Of a DNA stretch of 8,497 bases, positions 1-5,617 are shown piece after piece. The notes below the pieces were generated by a model. It was not told the origin of the DNA and ran no database searches. It saw only the letters and a list, made by a program, of their open reading frames with translations. This DNA is from CAYRML01 sp050942825. GTDB taxonomy: Bacteria > Bacillota > Dehalobacteriia > UBA4068. The number at the start of each line of letters is the position of its first letter. Within the stretch, counting starts at the first letter, position 1. The position numbers and the translations under genes were made by a program. The DNA is taken from the NCBI GenBank assembly GCA_050942825.1, contig JBMNOA010000054.1:1-8497 (forward strand). Reading direction: 5' to 3'.

Positions 1-122
1 CTGCCATCATCCACTAATATTAATTCAAAATCATCAAAATCTTGGCTTAATACACTTTCAACTGCATGTTTCAAATACTTTTCAGAATTGTATACTGGCA
101 TAATAATACTTACTTTTACCAT
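1..122 (-). CDS. GT2 family glycosyltransferase, N-terminal fragment (cut by window edge)
   Basis: The first 40 codons of a gene that continues beyond the left edge. It begins MVKVSIIMPVYNSEKYL and reaches ELILVDDG at the window edge, which is the opening strand-helix-strand of a GT-A fold family 2 glycosyltransferase. The VSIIMPVYN and LILVDDGS-type motifs form the nucleotide-sugar pocket. The ATG is preceded by AGAGGAGA, which overlaps the TAG stop of the upstream glycosyltransferase gene, so the two are almost certainly co-transcribed and probably translationally coupled. By context it is a cytoplasmic or membrane-associated enzyme adding a sugar to a surface polysaccharide. The sugar and acceptor cannot be told from the fragment. 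Confidence 0.9.
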   Translation of the reverse strand, partial: MVKVSIIMPVYNSEKYLKHAVESVLSQDFDDFELILVDDG

Positions 123-127
123 GATGT

Positions 128-135
128 TCTCCTCT
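128..135 (-). promoter_or_regulatory. Shine-Dalgarno overlapping the upstream stop codon
   Basis: On the minus strand TAGAGGAGA joins the TAG stop of the upstream glycosyltransferase gene (134-136) to a strong ribosome binding site. The ATG of the next gene follows at 122-120. This fixes that start and indicates coupling of the two glycosyltransferase genes. Confidence 0.75.
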
Positions 136-919
136 AAACAATATTGCTCTTTTCCGCATTTTTATACAAATGATTAATTAGTTTAGCAATAGATGAAGGC
201 CAAAATTTTTTTAGCATATCCAAATCTTCATTTGTTCGGGCATTATCTTCGATAATTTGAGTAGTTGTAGATTCTTCATGAACGCGATGCCCCATCAAAG
301 AGTAATCAATAAAAATAAAACGACCAGGTAACCGACTTAATTTTTCCCATGCAAACCAATCTACATTACTTTTGTAATTGGAATCAAATATTTTATTATA
401 AGATATCAATTTGTTATGATAAGTAACGGCTGGACAACAAATGGAATTTCCCAGTGAAATACTCCATCGCTTGCAATGAGCACTGGATAGTCTCAGACAA
501 GATAAAAGTTTCCTCTTAATCTTTAGATTGGTATTTTCATACACTCGCTTATTATTGCGAATTTCAAAATAATTTGAAAATAATATGATAGCATCATGAT
601 TATTTTTATATGCATTCACTATGGTTTTTGCATAATCTTTTTCATATATATCATCCTGATGTGCAATCGTCACCAATTCGGAATCTACACAAGTTCGTGC
701 AAAATCAAAATCATCACCAATTGTATGTTTTGCTTGTTCATTCACAATGATAGGTAAATAATATTGATTAGCAATTTTTTGAATGTATCTATTTGGTGTA
801 GACGTTGCAATTACAACCTGACTGGGATACGATTGTTGAATCACTGATTGAATACAAGACTCTAAATATGGTGACTCTTTATATGCAAGCACTACAAATG
901 TGTGTATAGTGTTTGGCAA
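134..919 (-). CDS. GT2-like glycosyltransferase, probable TTG start
   Basis: A 261-residue protein if translation starts at the TTG at 919-917. It opens with IHTFVVLAYKESPYLE, a variant of the family 2 N-terminal strand. A HQDDIY motif at residues 87-92 stands where GT2 enzymes carry the metal-binding DxD. A DW-containing segment (187-188) and GHRVHEEST (210-218) are typical of the C-terminal acceptor half. There is no signal peptide or clear membrane helix, so it should act on the cytoplasmic face. An ATG lies five codons upstream at 934, but it abuts the terminator T-tract, and the strong GGAGGTG Shine-Dalgarno lies inside that extension, 8 nt before the TTG. The gene follows rmlD after a terminator and is overlapped by the next gene's ribosome binding site. 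A rhamnosyl or other hexosyl transferase role in polysaccharide assembly is inferred from context; substrate unknown. Confidence 0.85.
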   Translation of the reverse strand: MPNTIHTFVVLAYKESPYLESCIQSVIQQSYPSQVVIATSTPNRYIQKIANQYYLPIIVNEQAKHTIGDDFDFARTCVDSELVTIAHQDDIYEKDYAKTIVNAYKNNHDAIILFSNYFEIRNNKRVYENTNLKIKRKLLSCLRLSSAHCKRWSISLGNSICCPAVTYHNKLISYNKIFDSNYKSNVDWFAWEKLSRLPGRFIFIDYSLMGHRVHEESTTTQIIEDNARTNEDLDMLKKFWPSSIAKLINHLYKNAEKSNIV

Positions 920-925
920 TCCCTT

Positions 926-932
926 CACCTCC
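926..932 (-). promoter_or_regulatory. Shine-Dalgarno supporting the TTG start at 919
   Basis: GGAGGTG on the minus strand is a near-perfect anti-16S match. GGAGG lies 8 nt before the TTG at 919-917. It overlaps the last base of the in-frame ATG at 934-932, so it cannot serve that ATG. It therefore decides in favour of the TTG start. Confidence 0.75.
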
Positions 933-934
933 AT

Positions 935-974
935 AAAAAAACAAAAGCCAGTAAATGACTTTTATTTACTGACT
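935..974 (-). terminator. Rho-independent terminator after rmlD
   Basis: On the minus strand an 11-bp stem pairs 974-964 (AGTCAGTAAAT) with 956-946 (ATTTACTGGCT), including one G-T wobble. The 7-nt loop is AAAAGTC, and the run TTTGTTTTTTT follows at 945-935. It lies 26 nt after the rmlD stop and should end most rmlACBD transcripts. The T-tract runs directly into the leader of the next glycosyltransferase gene, leaving no room for a promoter downstream of it. Confidence 0.8.
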
Positions 975-976
975 TT

Positions 977-1004
977 ATTATACATGAATGCAATTTTCAT
1001 TCAA
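977..1004 (-). promoter_or_regulatory. Candidate sigma-A promoter overlapping the rmlD stop and the terminator
   Basis: On the minus strand TTGAAT (1004-999) and a consensus TATAAT (982-977) are 16 bp apart. The -35 overlaps the rmlD stop codon. Transcription would start near 971-970, inside the 5' arm of the terminator stem, so transcripts from here would lack the first few stem bases. It would drive the two downstream glycosyltransferase genes. The match is seen directly; activity is inferred, since such hexamers arise easily in AT-rich DNA. Confidence 0.45.
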
Positions 1005-1900
1005 TCATTCAGTTCTTTTAAATATCTAGCCAATGCATCATGCCAATCTGGTAAACGATTAAATCCATGTTTATCCAATTCTGTTTGATTCATACGACTA
1101 TTCTTAGGACGTTTCGCTTTTGCTGGAAATGCACTACTATCAACAGGTGTTACCGGTACATCCATGCCGGCTTGTTTAAAGATTTCTTTGGCGAAATCAT
1201 ACCAACTAATGAAATCTCCTGAATTGGTAGCATGATACGTTCCATACTCTTTGGTTTGAATCATATCAACTACCAAACGAGCTAAATCATATGTATAAGT
1301 AACCATACCAATTTGGTCATTGACAACACTTACGGCACCACGTTCTTTACCTAAACGAAGCATCGTTTTAATGAAGTTATTTCCATTCTTACCAAATACC
1401 CAAGAAATACGAATAATGAAATGCTTTGGATAACTTTCAACAGCTAATTCTCCTTCATATTTGGTTTGTCCATATACATTCAATGGTTCTCTATGACCAT
1501 ATTCCATCCAAGGATCCGTTCCTTCTCCATTGAATACATAATCGGTTGAAAAGTACATAACTGGAATATCATGTTTTTTACAAGCTTCAACAATATTCTT
1601 TGTACCGTCAGCATTGACTTTACGAACTACATCTGGCATGTCCTCCGCTTTATCAACTGCTGTCCATGCTGCACAATGCACAACGGCGTCTGGATTCACT
1701 TCATCCATCACTTTTTGAACGGCTTGTGCATCCGTAATATCTAATGATACATATGGTGCACTACAAACATAAGTTTCATCTTTAATACCTGCATAAGTTT
1801 CTGCTAAATCCGTTCCATATCCTTCTAAATTGCGAGATGCCAATTCATTCATGACATCATGGCCTAATTGACCTGCTACTCCTGTTACTAATACTTTCAT
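1001..1900 (-). CDS. rmlD: dTDP-4-dehydrorhamnose reductase (RmlD)
   Basis: A 299-residue, full-length cytoplasmic short-chain dehydrogenase. It performs the last step of dTDP-L-rhamnose synthesis, the NAD(P)H-dependent reduction of dTDP-4-dehydro-L-rhamnose. The N-terminal Rossmann motif is MKVLVTGVAGQLG (residues 1-13). STDYVFNG (118-125) is the family signature carrying a catalytic Thr, and the YGQTK motif gives the catalytic Tyr143-x3-Lys147 pair. HCAAWTAVDKAE (75-86) is also characteristic of RmlD. The ATG shares one base with the rmlB stop (TAATG), with only a distant AAGGAAGAG upstream, so it is probably translated by coupling to rmlB. It is the last gene of the rml operon and is followed by an intrinsic terminator. 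Nothing in it looks broken. Confidence 0.97.
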   Translation of the reverse strand: MKVLVTGVAGQLGHDVMNELASRNLEGYGTDLAETYAGIKDETYVCSAPYVSLDITDAQAVQKVMDEVNPDAVVHCAAWTAVDKAEDMPDVVRKVNADGTKNIVEACKKHDIPVMYFSTDYVFNGEGTDPWMEYGHREPLNVYGQTKYEGELAVESYPKHFIIRISWVFGKNGNNFIKTMLRLGKERGAVSVVNDQIGMVTYTYDLARLVVDMIQTKEYGTYHATNSGDFISWYDFAKEIFKQAGMDVPVTPVDSSAFPAKAKRPKNSRMNQTELDKHGFNRLPDWHDALARYLKELND

Positions 1901-2934
1901 TATTCAGTCGCTCTTCCTTTATCTACATACATCTTTTGGAAATAATTTTGATATTCACCACTAATGATATTCTGCCACCATTCTTTATTATCTAGATACC
2001 ATTGAATCGTTTGAGGAATTCCTGTATCAAATGTATATTTTGGTTTCCATCCTAATTCTGTTTCTAGTTTTGTCGGATCCATTGCATAACGAAGGTCATG
2101 TCCTTTACGATCCGCTACAAATGTAATTAAGCTTTCTGGTTTATTTAATGCATGTAACACTGTTTTAACAACTTGCAAGTTCGTACGTTCATTGTGTCCA
2201 CCTACATTGTATACTTCGCCATCTCTTCCTTTACGAACGATTAAATCGATAGCTGTACAATGATCATATACATGTAGCCAGTCACGAACATTTTCTCCTG
2301 TTCCATATACAGGAATCGTTTCATCATTTAAAGCACGAGAAATGATCAATGGAATCAATTTTTCTGGGAAATGATAAGGTCCATAGTTATTGGAACAACG
2401 ACTAATGGTTACAGGTAAACCATATGTACGATGATAAGCCAATACGAATAAGTCCGCACTTGCTTTAGCTGAAGAATATGGACTAGATGTATGGATTGGC
2501 GTATCTTCTGTAAAGAATAAGTCTGGACGATCAAGAGGTAAATCTCCATATACTTCATCTGTCGATACTTGATGATATCGTTTGATTCCATATTTCACAC
2601 AAGCATCCAATAAAGTTGTCGTTCCTAATACATTCGTTTTAACAAAGATTTCAGGATCTTCAATACTACGATCCACATGAGATTCAGCTGCAAAATTAAC
2701 AACTACATCAAAATGTTCTTTTTCAAATAATTGAAAAATAAAATCACGATCAGCAATATCCCCTTTTACAAACTTATAGTTTGGTTTATCTTCAATTGGT
2801 TTACAAGTTTCCAAATTACCTGCATAAGTCAACTTATCTAAATTCACAAATTCATCATCTGGATATGTATTGACCATATAATGCATAAAGTTTCCACCAA
2901 TAAATCCAGCACCACCGGTTACTAAAAATTTCAT
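1900..2934 (-). CDS. rmlB: dTDP-glucose 4,6-dehydratase (RmlB)
   Basis: A 344-residue NAD-dependent extended SDR enzyme of normal length. It converts dTDP-D-glucose to dTDP-4-keto-6-deoxy-D-glucose, the second step of rhamnose precursor synthesis. The glycine-rich motif TGGAGFIGGN is at residues 6-15 and NFAAESHVDRS at 80-90. The catalytic Thr-Asp-Glu is in STDEVYG (T125, D126, E127), and the YSSAK motif gives Tyr153 and Lys157. SRCSNNYGPYHFPEKLIP (178-195) is the substrate-binding signature of this family. The stop codon of rmlC is fused to its Shine-Dalgarno (TAGGAGGA), 6 nt before the ATG. Its TAA overlaps the rmlD ATG by one base. Cytoplasmic; the intermediate can also feed other deoxysugars, but the complete rml set nearby indicates rhamnose. 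Confidence 0.98.
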   Translation of the reverse strand: MKFLVTGGAGFIGGNFMHYMVNTYPDDEFVNLDKLTYAGNLETCKPIEDKPNYKFVKGDIADRDFIFQLFEKEHFDVVVNFAAESHVDRSIEDPEIFVKTNVLGTTTLLDACVKYGIKRYHQVSTDEVYGDLPLDRPDLFFTEDTPIHTSSPYSSAKASADLFVLAYHRTYGLPVTISRCSNNYGPYHFPEKLIPLIISRALNDETIPVYGTGENVRDWLHVYDHCTAIDLIVRKGRDGEVYNVGGHNERTNLQVVKTVLHALNKPESLITFVADRKGHDLRYAMDPTKLETELGWKPKYTFDTGIPQTIQWYLDNKEWWQNIISGEYQNYFQKMYVDKGRATE

Positions 2935-2945
2935 TTGTTTTCCTC

Positions 2946-3515
2946 CTACTTCTTATATATAAATTGATTATTGGAATCCTCTAAAGTAGGACCCACTTGA
3001 TCTTTTTCACTTAATACTGGTTCAATACCGTTTAATAATGTTCCCCAATCCACAGCGCAAGTTGGATCATCATAACGCATACCACCTTCACTTGCTTTGT
3101 TGTAAACATTATCGACTTTATACATGAACTTTACATCATCCGTTAATGTCAGGAAGCCATGAGCAAATCCTTGTGGAATAAAGAATTGACGATGATTGTC
3201 TTCACTTAGCTCTACACTCACCCATTGAGCAAACGTAGGACTACCCTTACGAATATCAACCGCAACATCAATGACTTTTCCTTTAATGCAACTGACTAAT
3301 TTTGATTGTGCATAAGGTGGATTCTGCCAATGTAAACCACGAAGCGTTCCCTTCTTGGCACTAAAAGACATATTATCTTGCACGAATGTTACATCCACAC
3401 CAATTTTTTCATATTTTGGCTTTTCATATGTTTCTGTAAACCATCCACGATGATCACCAAATACATCTGTATCAATAATTAAAACACCAGGGATTTTTGT
3501 TTCTGTTACTTTCAT
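2946..3515 (-). CDS. rmlC: dTDP-4-dehydrorhamnose 3,5-epimerase (RmlC)
   Basis: A 189-residue cupin epimerase that inverts C3 and C5 of dTDP-4-keto-6-deoxyglucose. I start it at the ATG at 3515-3513 (MKVTETKIPG), which shares one base with the rmlA TAA. A GTG four codons upstream keeps the frame open, but the AGGAG lies directly against it, while the ATG has a usable though long 11-nt spacing. The family core GTLRGLHWQ is at 56-64, with His62 as the probable catalytic base. Asp172 (LSEKD) is its probable partner and Tyr132 (MYKV) the probable catalytic acid. FFIPQGFAHGF (111-121) is the cupin signature. These assignments follow the known RmlC pattern. DVFGDHRGWFTETY (17-30) is the usual N-terminal motif. 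Second gene of the operon, intact. Confidence 0.96.
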   Translation of the reverse strand: MKVTETKIPGVLIIDTDVFGDHRGWFTETYEKPKYEKIGVDVTFVQDNMSFSAKKGTLRGLHWQNPPYAQSKLVSCIKGKVIDVAVDIRKGSPTFAQWVSVELSEDNHRQFFIPQGFAHGFLTLTDDVKFMYKVDNVYNKASEGGMRYDDPTCAVDWGTLLNGIEPVLSEKDQVGPTLEDSNNQFIYKK

Positions 3516-4408
3516 TATTCTGTCCACTCCTGTTCTACATATTCTTGATTCATAATTTTCTTCAAGTAAGCACCATACTGGTTCTTCTTATAAATTTCAT
3601 AGATTTCTTCTAATTGCTTACGATCGATCCATCCATTTTTGAAAGCAATTTCTTCCAAACAAGCAATCTTACGATGTTGATGATCTTCAATCGTCTTTAC
3701 AAAGTTGGTTGCATCAACTAATGATTCATGTGTACCAGTATCCAACCAAGTAAATCCATCACCCAATAAAGTGACATTCAATTCATTATTTTCTAAATAA
3801 ATACGATTCAAATCGGTAATCTCTAATTCCCCACGGGCACTTGGTTTCAAGTTTTTCGCATATTCTACAACTTTATTATCATAGAAATATAGACCTGTAA
3901 CCGCATAATTTGATTTTGGATGGGCTGGTTTTTCTTCTAAAGAAATTGCCTTACCTTCTTTATCAAATTCGACGACACCAAATCGTTCTGGATCTTCGAC
4001 ATAATATCCAAACACGGTAGCACCCACTTCTTTTTTAGCAGCGGCACGCAAACGTTTTGTCAAACCATGTCCATGGAAAATGTTGTCACCTAAGATCATA
4101 GCGACACTGTCATCCCCAATAAATTTTTCACCTAAGATAAAAGCTTGTGCCAAACCATCCGGAGAAGGTTGTACTTTATAAGATAATTCCACACCAAAAT
4201 CATGACCATCCCCTAATAATTCTTGAAAACGAGGCGTATCATCTGGCGTTGAAATAATTAAAATTTCACGAATACCTGCATTCATTAAAATGCTCATTGG
4301 ATAATAAATCATTGGTTTATCATAAATAGGTAGTAATTGTTTACTTGTTACTTTGGTCAATGGATACAATCTTGTTCCACTACCACCAGCTAGAATAATG
4401 CCTTTCAT
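3515..4408 (-). CDS. rmlA: Glucose-1-phosphate thymidylyltransferase (RmlA)
   Basis: A 297-residue nucleotidyltransferase. It makes dTDP-glucose from dTTP and glucose-1-phosphate, the entry step to dTDP-rhamnose, and in this family it is commonly feedback-inhibited by dTDP-rhamnose. The N-terminal signature GGSGTRL (8-14) with Lys23 and LP (26-27) binds the nucleotide. Asp108 in LGDNIFHG coordinates metal. EEKP (158-161), TGLYFYD (171-177) and WLDTGTH are family hallmarks. GAGGAGGT ends 6 nt before the ATG, the strongest ribosome binding site in the operon. It is the first rml gene and sits directly behind the MerR-like promoter and palindrome at 4432-4462. The length and all motifs look normal. 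Confidence 0.98.
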   Translation of the reverse strand: MKGIILAGGSGTRLYPLTKVTSKQLLPIYDKPMIYYPMSILMNAGIREILIISTPDDTPRFQELLGDGHDFGVELSYKVQPSPDGLAQAFILGEKFIGDDSVAMILGDNIFHGHGLTKRLRAAAKKEVGATVFGYYVEDPERFGVVEFDKEGKAISLEEKPAHPKSNYAVTGLYFYDNKVVEYAKNLKPSARGELEITDLNRIYLENNELNVTLLGDGFTWLDTGTHESLVDATNFVKTIEDHQHRKIACLEEIAFKNGWIDRKQLEEIYEIYKKNQYGAYLKKIMNQEYVEQEWTE

Positions 4409-4414
4409 AAGAAG

Positions 4415-4422
4415 ACCTCCTC
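4415..4422 (-). promoter_or_regulatory. Strong Shine-Dalgarno of rmlA
   Basis: GAGGAGGT on the minus strand lies 6 nt before the rmlA ATG at 4408. It is a near-complete anti-16S match, suggesting that the operon is strongly translated once transcribed. Confidence 0.8.
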
Positions 4423-4431
4423 AACAAAATA

Positions 4432-4462
4432 ATAATAAACCCTTACGTTACGTAAGGGTCAA
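4432..4462 (-). promoter_or_regulatory. MerR-type promoter of the rmlACBD operon, 19-bp spacer
   Basis: On the minus strand the -35 is TTGACC (4462-4457) and the -10 is TATTAT (4437-4432), separated by exactly 19 bp (4456-4438). An overlong spacer filled by a dyad is the hallmark of promoters activated by MerR-family proteins, which untwist the DNA to realign the two hexamers. The -35 begins 4 nt after the stop codon of the MerR-methyltransferase gene, and the -10 is 23 nt before the rmlA start. The sequence and geometry are seen directly. Control by the adjacent fusion protein is inferred from proximity. Confidence 0.75.
4439..4459. promoter_or_regulatory. Perfect 21-bp palindrome, probable MerR operator
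   Basis: Arms ACCCTTACGT and ACGTAAGGGT are perfect reverse complements around a single central base (4449). The dyad fills the promoter spacer and overlaps the end of the -35, as MerR-family operators do. As RNA from the minus strand it could also fold into an 8-bp stem with a 5-nt loop, followed by a U-rich stretch. A weak terminator role for the upstream operon is therefore possible, but the promoter match is the better explanation. Confidence 0.75.
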
Positions 4463-4465
4463 GTA

Positions 4466-5617
4466 CTATTTCTTACAAATGAATACGCCAGCTTCTTTTG
4501 TGACATGAATTGGTAATTGTTTTTGAATAAATTCCTTAAATTCAACTAATTGAGGACCAATTATCTCACTTTGATTACCATGACAACTCATAATATAATC
4601 CACCAAGGGTTGTGCTTCATCCACTATCAATTCATCCGGATAATATGAAACATCAATTGATGAAAAATACGGATCTAGAATATCTTTTCCATTATCCAAT
4701 CCAAATACATCATATAAATTAGAATGAGATAATGTAACTCTAGAGTCAAATGCTTGTACCAAGGAAGTAATTTCTTTCATGTGATTTGGTCCATAGGTAC
4801 TGCAATACAACATGCCATGCGGCTTTAATACCCGACAAATTTCAGAAAGTCCTTTATTCAAATCCTGAAGATAAAATAAAACATGATTCGCAATCACACA
4901 ATCAAAATAACTATCTTTAAAAGGGATTTTTTCACAATCTACCACAATACAGTTAAATTCTGAGCCATACTTTCTACGTACTTCCGAAACCATGCCTTCC
5001 GAACTATCCGATAAGAAAAATTCCCGATTTCGAAGATTCAATATATTATTTTTCCATAATTCACCAGAACCACAACCGATTTCCAACAAACGATTGACAC
5101 CATTAAAATCAATTTTCGAATATAGCCAAGGAAACCATCCCAATGGATTGACGGAATACTGATTATGCAAAGCAATGCGGACATCTAAATTCTTTGATGT
5201 CATATATTGATCAACGATGGATGAATTATCTTGACTCATCTGTACTAATGAAATCAAATTGGACCAATCAAAAGAATCATTATCCAAGGAAGAAGAAGCA
5301 ATATCTAACGCCTCTTTTAAATTTTGTAGATTTTTAATTTTGGCCTGCACCAAACTAGACTGTAAATGTAATGAATCTTTCAATGTCTCTTCTGAAGACA
5401 TCATAGAAAAGATTTCTTCAATCGAAAAATCCAAATTTCGTAACGTAACAATCTTCTGTAAACGGATAAAATCTGTTTCACTATATTGTCGATATCCATT
5501 ATCTGAGATACAAGAAGGTTTCAATAAGCCAATCTTGTCATAATATCGAATCGTTCGTTGACTAACATTAGCTAGTTTCGCAAATTGGCCTGTAGTATAG
5601 TAATTATTCATATTCAT
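4466..5617 (-). CDS. MerR-family regulator fused to SAM-dependent methyltransferase
   Basis: A 383-residue two-domain protein. Residues 6-75 are a MerR winged helix-turn-helix: YYTTGQFAKLANVSQRTIRYYDKIGLL, then NGYRQY and the second helix pair. A helical linker (about 76-135) should form the dimerisation coiled coil. Residues about 145-330 are a class I methyltransferase: LLEIGCGSGELW (177-188) is motif I, Asp204 (FLSD) the ribose-binding position, Asp227 near the adenine site, VIANHVLFYL (241-250) motif IV and VLKPHGML (263-270) motif V. The start overlaps the stop of the membrane protein gene as ATGA, with no good Shine-Dalgarno, so it is coupled. An in-frame ATG two codons later is an alternative. 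Directly behind it lies a MerR-type promoter driving rmlACBD, its likely target. Effector and methyl acceptor, if any, are unknown. Confidence 0.9.
   Translation of the reverse strand: MNMNNYYTTGQFAKLANVSQRTIRYYDKIGLLKPSCISDNGYRQYSETDFIRLQKIVTLRNLDFSIEEIFSMMSSEETLKDSLHLQSSLVQAKIKNLQNLKEALDIASSSLDNDSFDWSNLISLVQMSQDNSSIVDQYMTSKNLDVRIALHNQYSVNPLGWFPWLYSKIDFNGVNRLLEIGCGSGELWKNNILNLRNREFFLSDSSEGMVSEVRRKYGSEFNCIVVDCEKIPFKDSYFDCVIANHVLFYLQDLNKGLSEICRVLKPHGMLYCSTYGPNHMKEITSLVQAFDSRVTLSHSNLYDVFGLDNGKDILDPYFSSIDVSYYPDELIVDEAQPLVDYIMSCHGNQSEIIGPQLVEFKEFIQKQLPIHVTKEAGVFICKK

Noticed and set aside
900..1088. Open frame on the plus strand across the rmlD end and terminator
   Set aside because: It lies over the terminator and the antisense of rmlD, has no ribosome binding site and no recognisable domain.
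2409..2591. 60-codon minus-strand frame inside rmlB
   Set aside because: It is a frame-shifted shadow of the well-supported rmlB coding sequence.
3516..3527. Upstream GTG start for rmlC giving four extra residues
   Set aside because: The AGGAG directly abuts the GTG, leaving no spacing, and RmlC proteins typically begin at MKVTETK, the ATG that overlaps the rmlA stop.
5259..5543. 94-codon plus-strand frame antisense to the MerR domain
   Set aside because: It is antisense to an unmistakable MerR helix-turn-helix and has no family features of its own.
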